A stretch of 64,000 nucleotides of DNA, taken from the NCBI GenBank assembly GCA_019096155.1, contig JAHCVI010000001.1:4588001-4652000 (forward strand), read 5' to 3'. The notes beneath the pieces were generated by a model. It was not told the origin of the DNA, ran no database searches, and saw only the letters and a list, made by a program, of their open reading frames with translations. The DNA is from Staphylotrichum longicolle (lineage: Eukaryota; Ascomycota; Sordariomycetes; Sordariales; Chaetomiaceae). The translations under genes were made by a program, and so were the position numbers. Shown here one piece after another: positions 20,994 through 32,684 of the stretch (the first letter of the stretch is position 1; every line of letters begins with the position of its first letter).

Positions 20994-23900
20994 TCCCCAT
21001 GTTGATCTGGTCTCTGCTGGCAATTAATATGGGCCATGCCATGTGCAGCTCCGCTTTCACACCCCGGACTCCATTCTCCAATCTGGGGAAGAGGGCCAAA
21101 TGCCGATCCAAGCTAGGGTGTCACGAGCACTTGGCAAACCGCCAGCCCATGCGGAGAAGGGTCCATGCAGCTCGGTTCGCGGATGGCTGGTGAACGGACG
21201 CTGTCGAGAATGGGCTTCAGGCTGTTGGAGAAAGGCGCTAGGGTGCCGAGAAAGCGGGGGAGGCGCCAACGGCCGAGCTACCATCCCGGTCGAGATTCAG
21301 ATCTCGCACATGGACGCGATAGTATCTGGACACAATGGTTGGCCTGTCGAGAGAAAAGGCTGAAAAGGAAGTGTTAATACTGGTAATACTGTGGGTCCTG
21401 ATTCGTGATCCTGGATGGCCACCCCCTGTTTCCCTGATCCGAAATGTCCGGTCATTGGACGAAGGGGCTTCGCGGCTGGTCTGCCGTCCCTGGCCATACA
21501 TGGTAGGGTAACATCTCCCGCGCTGCACCACGAGGGCAGCTAGCCTGATCAGATGGCTTGGGTCAGGATGAAGAAACCATTGAACCCCAAGTGTCTCCAA
21601 CATCTCGGCAACTTGGCCGAGCGCATGCAGCAACAACGAGGACCAGTCTGTGCGACGGGCACCCGAGGACCTGGGACAGCGCGCGCCAATGCATCCACCG
21701 CAGAACAATGTCAGCCAAGGCTCTAGGCCACGAGTCATGGCGAAGGATGGGCTCCCGGCCGAGACGGGCCTGGGGCGCGCTTGTCATCTCGCGAGGGTCT
21801 GGACTCTGCACAAGCTGTACGACAATGGCAGAAGAGTAGGTGTGCTGGTGGCCAACGGTTCGGGGCACAGATATCGGACCGAGATCTGGGTCCGAGATGA
21901 TGTCAGGAACGGCTAGCGTCGAGAGCGACGCGTCCACGCCCATGCCCTCGCCAGTGCACGCCAATCCACTTCCGGATCGGACTATCGCCGCTCGAACCTC
22001 GGATTGTTCCAGCTGCACATGTCGACGAGAAGCTGTTGGGACAGGAGCTGGCCAGGTGTGTTTCTGTAAATAGGTGCGATCGAAACGATTGAGTTCGCCT
22101 CCGCCGTGGCACCACGCGCAACCATGGAGGAGTTGCTGGCGGCAGTGGAGGGTTGGACTATGTGTCGAATTCTGCAGATCGCCGCACTCGTGGTGACGGC
22201 TCTCACAGACCACTCACACAATCATCTGTAATGCGAAGGGCCTCGAACTCGGGGTGTGCTCGAAGCCCGAGACCGCCGACAATTGCAGTGGCAATCACGC
22301 TCCAAGTCCTTGAGGCTCAACGCTGGCTGGCTCAGACTAAACATTCAACCCGGCTTACTCGTGGAGCAGTCCACCATGCCCACCATCTCCAGGGCTTGGC
22401 TCCAGCTTCTTCAGGGGAAGAAGTGCCGTTGATCGTGGCAGCTGCAGCGGCAATGCCGGGGTGGCGGCTCGGGAAAGCAAATCAAAGAGTGAAGATGAGG
22501 ACGGAGTACTTGTACGAAATAGGTTGGAACATGCTCAGCCAGGTCTCCAGGGTGCACGCATCAAATGCAAACTAAATCCCAAATGCACCCTCGGTTAGGT
22601 CCAGCCTCTCTCCGGAGTCGCCGCACTGGCTGGCGTACGGAGCGTGTTGGTTCGAGTGGAAAGAGCGGCATGCTCTGGACCCTGTTTCGCGGCTGGGCTC
22701 CTTCCTGGGCTCCTTCCTGGGCTCCTTCCTGGGCTCCTTCCTGGGCTCCTTCCTGGGATTTGATCAGGACAGGGCTGCCTGCCGGCGAGTTCCTCCTCTT
22801 TGACAAATCAAAGCTTCCAAGTTTCTTTGATCCCCTTTGAATGGAGATTGACAGAAGAGCCCTTCAAAAGCCTCATCATCGGCAATTTGTTGAGACAAAA
22901 TGCCCCCACGCCACGCTTCCCATCCTTCGAGACTTACCCAACAGTCACGCATGTCGATCAAATCCCCTGGTATCAAACTTTCTTCAGTGGCAAGCGGAGT
23001 TAACAGTGACGCTCGTTGTCGGTTGCCGGTTCCATTGGTTCTTCACTTTCGGCCGAAGAAAGGATGGGCCTGCGGGAGTCCAACTGTCGGTTACACAACA
23101 CAGGGTCAAAACCTGGCCCTTGGTCCCTCGCACATGTGGTCCTGAAACACCTACATGTTGCCCTCGCATCAGACGACGTTAACATACCAATCATGCCGCT
23201 GCCCGGCCACGTTCTATGTCAAGTTTCCTCAAAGAGTTAATGCTCGGTTCTCATCTCCGAAGCGCGCAGACAAGGGGGTCCACCAGCTGCCACCGTCACT
23301 CATCGTTGTGGCACTCCAATGACACGTTCAGGAGGCAAATTGCCAATTCCGCGCTGTCATTGTGCCTCTACGCTACCTGTCAGTGGGTCACCATGCCGAG
23401 CACCCGACATATTGCCACAGTTGCGATCCATGTTTTGGCAGGAGGCCTTTGTACCTTTCGCAGCCTCGACATGACTGCAAATCGCGGCTGCCGAGGGTAC
23501 TCCCAAGGTCCAGATAAGTGAAATTGAAGTCGGGGTTATTGGTAGAGCGTACGTGTTTCAGACGAGACAGCGGAAACCTGCCGCAGCAAGTCTTGTGCTG
23601 GCGTGGCAGGGTGTGACGCGCCCGATGACTTGACAGCGGCCCAGGTCGTGGGAGCTTGCATGGGCCGCCGCCTTCACGAGTAACGCGCCGCCGTCAAGCC
23701 TTGGGAGCGGCAGCCGTGCAGGTGAGGCAACAGGGAGAATGCATACGCAGCGGAGCGGGTGTGTGCCATGTGGGTTTCCACTCATTGTGACACGGCTTTG
23801 CTGCAAGTCAAGTACGGAGCCAGGGGTAGGAGCGAGAGACAGAGAACCGAAGAGAGCGCCATTGTGCACGGAGTCTTCTGGGGAGACAACAATCAGCGAC

Positions 23901-24202
23901 CAAACGTGTACCACAGCTTATAACAGAGAAGTTTGACTTCACAGACGACCCTGGTATTTCATCCAGGAATGCGTCTTGCTCTCTTCCAGAGCTTCCCATC
24001 TGCCCCATTCGACTTATTCTCAACCAAGCCCACAGCCATGTCGCTTTTATCCGAAAGCTTCACTTTTCTGCGTTATCAAAGTAGCTCTCACGCCCACTTT
24101 AAAAAGTCGTGGCGACCTCGCCAGGCTTCAAGTCCCCATTTCTCGCCCAACATTGCGGCAACCGAGCCGCAGTTAACTGCCACAGACATCAACACCTGCG
24201 CC
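20994..24202. other. Long intergenic region between divergent genes
   Basis: About 3.2 kb between the MFS transporter (-) and the Clr5 gene (+). It contains a 12-base tandem repeat at 22695-22757 and many short ORFs without domains. The longest (21563-22213, minus, 216 codons) looks like chance. No RNA gene recognised. Confidence 0.5.
22695..22757. repeat. 12-base tandem repeat, five copies
   Basis: GGGCTCCTTCCT is repeated five times without mismatch (22695-22754) and followed by a partial GGG. One strand is purine-rich and the other pyrimidine-rich, so it could adopt unusual structure. On the minus strand it would read as a Gln-Glu-Gly-Ala repeat in an 81-codon ORF that otherwise lacks coding character. 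Confidence 0.95.
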
Positions 24203-25935
24203 ATGGCTCTGTCCGCAGCTTCCCCTCCTCTCTGGCTTCCTATGGAGCCGGCTACAACTCTCAGTCATCATGAATCTAACGGAAACCCGGAGACACCGGC
24301 GACGACCACCGCAATCGCCAACGATTCGGTGACGGTTGCAGCGTTGATGCCTGCCCGGCCTTTGGTTCCCACTTGCGCAAGCGACTGGGAATCTAGAAAA
24401 CGGATCATCCGGGAATTGTACATGGATCAAAACATGATACTCAACGAGGTGATTGAAATCATGATTGACAAATACAAATTCAAAGCCACGCAAGTTTTCC
24501 CCCCTCGGTCTGGCTGAGGCCTTTGGTCTGGCTGAGAAAGACCAGTTCACTAACAGTTCACAGCGCGAGGATGTACAAGGGGCAGTTTGCAAAGTGGAAG
24601 TGGACAAAATACAACAAATCCGGCAAGCGTCGGGACGGCTCCGTGAAAACGATCAAATCCAGAGCAGCAAAGAAAAGGACATCCAGGGATGAACTCACGC
24701 GGATACAGCGACCGCCCCTAACCGAGACGAACCAACTCGTTCCTAACACTCACCACTTCCACTTGACGTATTTCAATGACGAACACTGGCAGCTAGAAAC
24801 CACTCTGAGCGCCTACGCAACGCTTATAATGCACTGGTCTGAGCACGAGACACCATGGCGGAGCCCGTCCCTTGAATGTGCCCTCACAGAAGCTGTCGAG
24901 GGGTTCGGACCACAGCGCAATTCGATCCTCCAGGATGTCCGCGCCGCCCAGACCTTCTTTCTCCAAGGCCTCCCCCAACTCGGCGGGGACACGCTGCGGC
25001 GCGCTTTCCTGGGCATCGAAGCCGCCGTCAACTGCCTCGATCTCGAAGCCCTGTGGGACTGCTGCCTCGCCGTCCCGCAGCTCGCGCTCACCACGGGCTG
25101 GACCGACATGCTGGCCATCTTCGCCCGCTACCTGCACCAGTACACGCACATCAAGCTCCTCCCGACGCACCCGCTTACGCACGTCGCCGCGTCCCTGCAC
25201 CGCCTCTCCGCCCGCCCGACCGCCCAGGGCCGGCAGCAGCAGCTCGAGGCGTTTGTCGCCCGGGCCTGGAAGCTCTGGGTCGACTGCGCGACGCGCGTCC
25301 GCGGCCGCCACGACGACGTCACGATCCACCTCAAGCGCGGGTACGTCACGCTCGTGGACCCGCACCACGCCATGGCCGGCGACATCATCCGCGACTTTGG
25401 GCGGGCGGTGCACGACTCGCTGGCGCGGCGGGGCGCGCCGGGCACGACGGGCCGCATCCTCGAGCTGGAGAATCTGCTGGTCAGGATGTTTCTGCCGCTG
25501 TTCACGGCCAAGACGGCGCAGAGGGCGGAGGGGATGCTCAAGGGTGTTGCGGCGAGGATCGAGGGGAAAGGGCCCGGGAGTGATCGAGGCGGGAGCGGGC
25601 AGGGGTTGGTGGAGGAAGAGTTTATAGAGCGGCACCTGCTGTTCAGTGCGAACTTCTTCATGGCGTCGATTGCTGAGTATAGTGGCGAGCCGGACAAGGC
25701 GGCGTGGTACAGGCAGAGAAGCCTGGAGTCGCCGAGGGATTGGTTTTGGGTGCAGACGTCGTCGTTGGTGGAGTCGAGGCTGAGGGCCGACGGGTACGGT
25801 GGGCCGGCGGATGCTATTCGGGAGGAGAGAAATGAGGTGCAGTTGGCGTTGCCGGGGATTATGAAGGGGGTCTGTGTGGGGGCTGGCGAGAGTGGTCATC
25901 AACAGCTGGAGTTCACCGAGGGCGTTTGGCTCTAG
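24203..25935 (+). CDS. Clr5-domain protein with uncertain exon junction
   Basis: The first exon (24203 to about 24507) encodes most of a Clr5 domain (PF14420 type): DWESRKRIIRELYMDQNMIL, then EVIEIMIDKYKFKATQ. The second exon (24564-25935) continues RMYKGQFAKWKWTKYNK and then a helical region of about 430 residues without a known motif. In fungi Clr5 marks putative DNA- or RNA-associated proteins named after fission yeast Clr5, a silencing factor. The obvious donor (GTTTTC at 24494) with the CACAG acceptor at 24563 shifts the frame by one base. Frame is kept only with a weak GTCTGG donor at 24508, giving about 559 residues and a six-residue insertion in the domain. Start at 24203 chosen for its gccATGG context; ATGs at 24038 and 23933 are also in frame. 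Confidence 0.65.
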
Positions 25936-27536
25936 ATTTCGAAGTTTACTAGGCTGATACATGGAGAAAGTGCGTTTTTTTCACGGCCAGTTCACTTGAC
26001 AGAGGGAACTACGTGACTGTTCATTATTGTTCTGTTTACCCAAGACCGGGCAGCTCCAACGCCATCGGTTCTTCTTGGTGAGTAGAAGCATTCTTGATAC
26101 AGGCGACGACGGTCGAGGCTTCAGGCCAGGAGGAGCATCGCACTCACTCGCGCAGCCCAAGTTTGCCACGATGCTAGAAGTTGCGCTTACTGGTGACCAC
26201 CAGTGGCGGCAAGGGATAGACGCACGCACGCTCCGAGGTTTCAAAGCTGTGGCCGTGATCCCCTGCCGGAACGGAACCACAGGAGTCTCTCAAAGAGCCG
26301 CCACCCTACGCATCGGACCATCTTCAGATGGCACAGTCCCGAGTACCCATAACATTGGTGCTTTCTGAGAATTTGGGCGTTTCGGTACAACAGCGAACAG
26401 TGACATGCGGCCGTAAACTTCGGGCCGATGAGTCGGGATGCCGGGCCCTGGTGTCAAAGTGGTGTCACAAGCACATCGTTGTGCCTGCAAGTCGAGCGCG
26501 GAATAACCAATTGAAGTCTTTATGGCTCTTAATGGCAAAAACATGAGATTAAAAGCTAGTTGAAGCAATACCAAAAGGGGTAGTTGGATGGGACTTGCAT
26601 GTACTGTACTGGAACTAGGCGAATTGACTACACAACGGGACGCCCTTGCTGTACCAAAACCCGAAACGATCCGACAGCCGGCGAGGATTTGAATGTTTGC
26701 TGTAAATTATGTTAGTTGAATAAGGCAATGCGCTTTTCCCTTGCAGAATGCACGTTTCTGCAGCTGCGTCAAGTTCTCCCTGAGCAGTTGGCATGGCAAC
26801 AAACCCCTTTCCCCCTTTTCACGCTTAGTGAAGTTTAAGGGTCGATCAGCAGAACAAAAAGTATTCGTCCACGTATTGCAGTGATTTGACTAAAAGATGG
26901 ATTCTTGCATTTTATGGGATCATTGAGCATGTCTCAATCAAAGAATACGAATCACAGTGGCTACGTCGGAGGTTCATTCGATCAAGCTCAGTGTCAAGTG
27001 TCAATGTAATCTGACAATGTTTGCCCACGGTGACATCGACCAGAGGCCGTAGTTTGTGCTTTTCTAAACCTTTTTCTCAAGACCTTATTGCATTGTACGT
27101 AGTGAAATAAGTACGCGGTGGTTGTTAGTGGGTAGAGGAGATTCAGGTTGCAAAAGGAGGCTGGCAATGACTCCCAACAAAGAGCGGTAAGAATGTGGCC
27201 ATCAATGCCGCAATACAAGAGACAATCGGCATCACGATCAAATCAAGAAGAAAACTGTAGAATCTGTGTTTATGCTTTCTTGACACATATTCCGATTGGC
27301 TCTCCGTGAGGGGTGTTACGGGTTCTCCGACTCTCCATCTCGTCTCGTTTTCTGGTTACGGACTGACAACAGCATGACGACACTGGCTTTCCAGCATGGA
27401 TATCTACCCGAAAGCCCCAGGGATGGTCACACGGCTTCGGACTCTCGGGGCAAGACCTACACCATAAGTTAGAGATACTTCAATTGACGCCAAACAATCC
27501 TAAACCCCTTCGTTCGAACTTAGTTCCACAACCACA
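25936..27536. other. Intergenic region, AT-richer than its surroundings
   Basis: About 1.6 kb between two plus-strand genes. The part from about 26500 to 27300 is noticeably richer in A and T. Only short ORFs. Nothing supportable. Confidence 0.5.
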
Positions 27537-27895
27537 ATGTCCGAACGCGGCCCTGGACACGACAAGCTGCGCAATACTGCACAGCAGGCGGAGCGAGAGC
27601 TCAACACAAAGCAAAGCGCAGGAAAGGGACGAGCTTCGGGAGTCAAGGGCTCCGGCATGAAGGAGTCCGGGCAGTGAGCCTCCCTCATTGTCACCCACCA
27701 ACAGACAGGGCAGTTACTGACCAAGATGCCAGCGGGTCGGCCCCTCAAGGTACTAGCGGCTCAGGCGACCCGCCGACCCACGTTTATGAACACAAGCTGG
27801 GCCATGTCGAGGAGTCCACCGTCAGGAGCTGGGGAACGGACCCGAACCATCACGAGCGGGCCACCCTCCGCAAGGAGACCGAGTCGGCTGACTAA
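27537..27895 (+). CDS. Small hydrophilic protein of unknown function
   Basis: Two exons (27537-27673 and 27709-27895) joined by a 35-base intron (GTGAGC..ACAG) give 107 residues. The protein is almost entirely hydrophilic and probably disordered, rich in Gly, Ser, Lys, Glu and Gln (for example KLRNTAQQAERELNTKQS and GSGMKESGQ). It has no signal peptide, transmembrane segment or cysteine. The start has context cacaATGTC. The intron is at the lower size limit, so the joint is tentative. Without splicing the first frame ends after 46 codons at a TGA that overlaps the GTGAGC donor. I do not recognise the family; the composition recalls small stress-associated fungal proteins, which is only an impression. 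Confidence 0.55.
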
Positions 27896-28292
27896 ACGCT
27901 CAGCGGCCGCGGCCACGAGCCGACGTGGTAGAATGGGTTGTCGAGGAAGCGCTCTACGGTTACCATTCTAGGCGTCCGTCTTTCTGCCGATAGTTGTAAG
28001 AAAGGGCTTGCCCAGACAACGGAGACAATTCGCTTGGGTATCGGTATCATATGGCTCGGGGGTAGATGCAGGAGCAACAGGCGGGTTAAAGAGAGGTGCG
28101 GGCTGAGTCGGAAAAAGACGTCAAAGGTGCTTCCTCTTGGAGAGCCATTGGATGTCGTCGTCTTGGTCTATGTTCTATCGTCTATGTATTCGTTGACATT
28201 CCCTGTGAGCGCCAGAACCTCGGCATGTGCGTGACGCCCAGTCTCCAGCCTTCCAGCTCTGCCTTCCTTTCCTGGACCGGAGGAAGAGGCAT
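27896..28292. other. Intergenic region between convergent genes
   Basis: About 400 bases of presumed 3' UTRs of the small hydrophilic protein gene (+) and the FSH1-type hydrolase gene (-). Nothing else seen. Confidence 0.5.
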
Positions 28293-29259
28293 TTACAGCC
28301 TCGTTTGCGCATCCACCCCCTCGACACACTTCTTGATGAAGCCCGCCAGCGGCATCGCCCACTCCTTGCTGACCGGCACGTAGTGCCCGCCGGGGTGCGT
28401 CAGCACCACCGGATCCTCGCACCTGTCCACCAGCCCCTGACTGCGGCTCTCGTCCACCACCGTATCCAGGCTCCCCAGAAAGTGCAGCGTGGGCGTCTTG
28501 ATCTTGGGCTCGTACAGCCACGCCAGGTCCCTGGGCGTCGCAAAGAACCCGCTGTAGATGACGGCAAACTTGAGGGGCCGCCCGCCATTGGCGTCCCTCA
28601 CGGCCTTGACCCACCCCTCATGCTCCTTGGCCGTCGGCTCGTGGCACCCTTCCAATGCGGCCGTCAGCATCCCCGCCATACACCCGCCCTGACTAAACCC
28701 GACCACCCCGTCAATCAACCCCCCGCCAACCGCCGCCCCATCTCCCACCTCTGTGCCATCCTCTTGGCCCCCCTCACCGCTCATGAAATCCGCCAACCGC
28801 CGCATCCCCTCCTCCACGAACCGGTACCGCTCGTTCGCCTCGTCCTTGCGGAACCACGCCCACGAGTCGATCTCGTTGTCCTCCCCGCCCTCCTGGCTTG
28901 CCGTGCCGGGGCGGGCTTCATACCCGGGGATGTCCCTGGGCGACAGCCGGTTGGGGCCCGTGGGGTAGACCATGGTGGGAACGAGCCCGGCGGGCGCGAG
29001 AGCCTTGGCCAGGAGCTTCTCGAGGGCGCGGGTCTTGGCGCGGAAGAGCGCCCCGGATTGAGTGTAGCCTTTGGGGGGTGGAGAGTTAGAATGTGCAGGT
29101 CAGAACGGGTAGGGGTGTGAGAGGTTTACCGTGGAGCATCAGGATGCGGATTTCTTTCTTGGGTTTGGAGTTGTTGATCTTGGGGGTGCCTGCGCGGGAC
29201 GACAGGGCGGGCGAGTCGGTCCGCGACGGCGGCTGAGAGGGACTCGTGCTGTCGCCCAT
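28293..29259 (-). CDS. FSH1-family serine hydrolase
   Basis: Two exons (29259-29130 and 29068-28293; intron 29069-29129) give 301 residues. The protein opens with a disordered Ser/Pro stretch and then the family start KEIRILMLHGYTQSG. The nucleophile elbow is GFSQGG with Ser169. The likely acid is Asp245 in FLGSLDTVVD and the base His272 in HPGGHYVP, so the alpha/beta-hydrolase triad is complete. FSH (family of serine hydrolases, PF03959) proteins are soluble esterase-like enzymes; some were labelled dihydrofolate reductase by fusion in fission yeast, but this one has no DHFR domain. In-frame ATGs at 29361 and 29427 would add 34 or 56 residues; from 29361 the extension is basic and resembles a mitochondrial presequence. 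The 29259 start is the conservative choice. Confidence 0.88.
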
Positions 29260-30215
29260 TGTGCTGAAGGGGCGGGTCGTGAGATGATGACAGAAAATGA
29301 GAATGGCAGATGTCTGGATTCGAGGCTGAGACCGGGTTGCGGCTCGCAAGATGTGCAGCATGGGACGCTTGGTGGTCGGGGGCCGGTTTTGATGAGTGAG
29401 GGATGAAGTGAGCCGGCGAAGAGTCAAGCGGCGTTATCCCGAGTCGTTTCAGGCAGTGAGCCCGGGAAACCCGCTAAGACAGTGAGTTGTGGGGCAGCAT
29501 CCACGACAGAGCAACTTTGGCCGGAAAAGCACAAGCAGGGCGTGGAGCGGAACAGCTACTGGATTTTGTATTCAGAAACGACTGTCAGGTATCTGAAGAG
29601 CAGAAGAGGTCACGAACATCGGCCTGCTCCAGCACGAGTCTGGCCACACCCGTGGCCATCCCCACTCCTCCTCTCGAACGACAAAGGTTCGTGAGATACG
29701 GCGTGCATGGAGCAATGCGACATGCCCGCCAAAAGCTACAAGAATTGCAGTATGTAACCTCTACTGATTCCCAACATATCGACGAGTATCAAGACGAACT
29801 CTCAATGCGGGCGCCCAGCAACGGGTCGGTTCATCTATGCCAGTGCGAAAACATCCACATCAATGGAGAATGTGATGGTGGATGTCGATAACACGCTGCG
29901 AACAGCGTGTTAGCTGGCAAAGCTGTCGACCGCAGTCTCTAGCTGGTTTTGGTCCGGGTTGGCCGAGGAACTTGGACGGTCCTAAGGCCTGATGATGTGG
30001 CAAGGCCAGCAGCATCCCAATTCTCCAAAGAGCCCATACCGAATCCCCTCTTCCACCGCCTCACTGCACGTCGGACCGGGATCAACAGCTCAATTGACGT
30101 TGGCTGATTCTCTATGGTACACATCGTCTCTCGGACAACTCTGCCGGGGAATCGCTCAAAGAAATGTCGCGCCGTCCATTTCGCCCGCGCCTCGCTCGTC
30201 GCGCGCGTCCATCGC
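29260..30215. other. Intergenic region
   Basis: Promoter and possible N-terminal extension of the FSH1-type gene, then the 3' flank of atp18. No other gene recognised in about 950 bases. Confidence 0.5.
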
Positions 30216-30615
30216 TTAGTGCGCAGCCTTGGCGTTAGGGTTCCGGGGGTCGTTCTTGAACTCGTCGGCTGCGCGATGTTGTCAGTTCGGGTCAAGCCGG
30301 GAAAGGCTCGAAAGGTGCGCGTACAGTTCATCAGGGCGCTCTGGGCCGAGTTGACGCCGTAACCGATGATCGCGGCTGGTAGAGTGGTCAGTCTACTGCT
30401 GCTCCCAATCGAGCGGCGACGAGGGCTGCCCCGGGATGGGGAGCGCGGGGTTAGGTCATACCGGCAGCCAGGAAGGGAGCCATGGGACGCACTGCAGTCG
30501 CTTGTCAGTTCACGAACTACTGTCGGTCGAGGGCGGCGACGCCGTCACGCAGGCCAATTGACGTACAAACTGGCGTCGGGAACTTCTTGAACGGGGCAAT
30601 ACCGAACCAAGACAT
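30216..30615 (-). CDS. atp18: Mitochondrial F1Fo ATP synthase subunit J (Atp18)
   Basis: A 60-residue protein encoded by four tiny exons: 30615-30567 (49 nt), 30491-30462 (30 nt), 30375-30325 (51 nt) and 30268-30216 (53 nt). The parts read MSWFGIAPFKKFPTPV, LRPMAPFLAAAAIIGYGVNS and DEFKNDPRNPNAKAAH. They match the Atp18/subunit i-j pattern (KRFPTP, one membrane span, EF.NDPRNP) and the 59-residue length of yeast Atp18. The subunit sits in the membrane-embedded Fo sector and stabilises ATP synthase. All splice sites are GT-AG (GTACGT, GTATGA, GTACGC donors) and all phases agree. The gene faces the NIPSNAP gene head to head across 925 bases. It is easily missed because no single exon reaches 20 codons. 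Confidence 0.92.
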
Positions 30616-31540
30616 GGTGGCGGTATCCTCTGGCGGTGACGACGGAGGTTCGGGTGGTTTTGGTGATGGGGAGTTGTCGGGTCAGAAACGAGCGTTTTTC
30701 GCGGCTCCGGCTTCCGAAGCTTGCACCCACTGCGTGCAGCCGAGCAGAGTTGTCGCCTTAGCTTTCAGGCGTCAAATCTGAGAGGAGCTCAAGCTGTTCC
30801 ATTGTGGGGCTGGATAACGGAGCCGCCTGAATGATTCTCCGGTCTGGCAGAGTGGAACCTGCAAGTGGGACCTTCCCCAGACCGTGTGACATCATCCGCC
30901 CCCGCAGCTGTTATCTGACAGCAGGCAGGCCAGTGCCTGGACCTCCTGGACCCTGGCAGCTCGGGCAGCTGACCCCCGAACCAAGCTGAGGGCAGCTCGA
31001 GCAACCACCACCAAGCTGCTCCTGCTTCTCTCTGCATCCTCAACCCTCCTTCAAAGTGCGGGGTGAACAGTCGCTTCGTAACACCCGCTCCCGTCATCCA
31101 ATTATCCTGCATCGCTCCCCTCCTCTTCGTCTGCTCTCTTTCCTCTCCTCACTCTTCCCCTCGATACCCAATCTAGCTTGCCGCTTTCTGTGCCTTCCTG
31201 CAGTGTACTCCCACTGCCGCCATCACAAGCTGCCCGGCAAGCCGAACACCGTTCACCCGACGTCTTCTGCCGTGCTGCTGTTGTTTTGCGTCTCGCGTGC
31301 CCCTTCCCCGACCTCTCGTCGCACCATCCTGTGTCGAGCATCGAACGATACACTCCAGCCGGTCATTTCTGCCTCGTCGCTCAGCAATCGGTTTCTTTGT
31401 TTCACATTCAATTGGGATCGCGTTACGCCTGTCTCACATTGACTTGCTCGAGCACTGCAAACAAGTCACCCCAGACTGCCTTTGCTTTCCCCTCATTTTA
31501 ACCCCCTCGACCTCACCAACACCTCTCGTCCACCGCAACC
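30616..31540. other. Divergent promoter region between atp18 and the NIPSNAP gene
   Basis: The 925 bases separate two divergently transcribed genes for mitochondrial proteins. The part nearest the NIPSNAP start is strongly pyrimidine-rich on the plus strand, as usual for fungal 5' leaders. No TATA box is evident. ORFs in it (for example 31056-31442) lack domains. Confidence 0.55.
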
Positions 31541-32684
31541 ATGATCTCGCAACGCGTTGCTCGGACCGCGACGGCTGCCGCCCTGCAGGCCCCGGCAGCA
31601 CGGACCTTTGCAACTTCGGTTGCGACCCGGAGCGACCGCACGCCGGCCCTGGGCGACATCCAGCCGGACCAGCAAGATACATTCAACAGCCGGCAGAAGA
31701 CGTTCCGGGCGCAGCTTGTGGAGGCACAGAAGCAGCGGGAAGCCAGTGGGTTTGCCTCGTCCTCTCCCCTCTCATCTTCTAGCGCCCCCTCCTCTTCCTC
31801 GGCCCAGGGCCTTGGATCGCTGAGCACTGCGGCGACCGGAACAGGGAACGCGGCACGCGCTGCCGAACACCAGCCCGCGCGCAAGCAGGGCCCGCTGTCT
31901 AACCTCATCTACGGCACCAAGGAGGGCCGCGAGCTGGACGCCCAGATCGAGGCCAGCTTCAGCCAGGTGCTTGCCCGCGGCAAGTACGTGCACTCGATCG
32001 AGTTCCACGAGGTGAAGCCCGAATGCGTGGACGAGTACGTCGACCTCGTCGGCAAGTGGTATCCCCGCGTGGCGGCCGCAGCAGAGAATAAGGTTCATCT
32101 GGTCGGGAGCTGGCGGACCGAGGTGGGCGACTGCGACACATTCGGTAAGTGAATACGGCCATGCTACAGTTTCTCAAAAGCTAACCAAGGCCGAAATAGT
32201 CCACATCTGGGAATACCAGCGCTACCAGGGCTTCCACGCCTCCCTCAACACCATCTCGCACAATCCGCAGTTCCCCGACTTTGACAAGAAGCTGCGGGGC
32301 CTGATCCGCGGCAAGCGCACGTCGCTTATGCAGGAGTTCAGCTTCTGGCCCACGACGCCCCCGCGCCAGCTGGGCGGGCTCTTTGAGCTGCGCTCGTACA
32401 CGCTGCACCCGGGCAACCTGCTCGAGTGGGAGACGCACTGGCGGCGCGGGCTCAAGGCGAGGCGCGAGGTGATGGAGGGCGTGGGCGCCTGGTTCGTGCA
32501 GATTGGCGACCTCAACACGGTGCACCACCTGTGGCAGTTTGCCGATCTCGAAGAGCGCAAGATCCGCCGTGAGAAGAGCTGGGGCATTGAAGGCTGGGCC
32601 GAGACGGTGCACAAGACGGTCCCACTGATCCAGGAGATGAAGAGCCGCATCCTGGTGCCCATGCCGTGGTCGCCTGTGGCTTGA
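31541..32684 (+). CDS. NIPSNAP-family mitochondrial protein
   Basis: Two exons (31541-32144 and 32200-32684; intron 32145-32199 with GTAAGT donor and AATAG acceptor) give 362 residues. The N-terminus (MISQRVARTATAAALQAPAA, then RTFAT) is a clear mitochondrial presequence. A Ser/Ala-rich linker (about 68-110) precedes two NIPSNAP modules, one around YVHSIEFHEVKPECVDEYVD (about 148-167) and one around GLFELRSYTLHPGNLLEWET (about 261-280). These match the tandem ferredoxin-like fold of NIPSNAP (PF07978). Animal NIPSNAPs are matrix proteins that can signal mitophagy; fungal function is poorly known. The start lies in context accATGATC. It is divergent from atp18. Confidence 0.92.

Noticed and set aside
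24793..25962. 389-codon minus-strand ORF
   Set aside because: Antisense to the second exon of the Clr5 gene; Arg/Leu/Pro-rich shadow.
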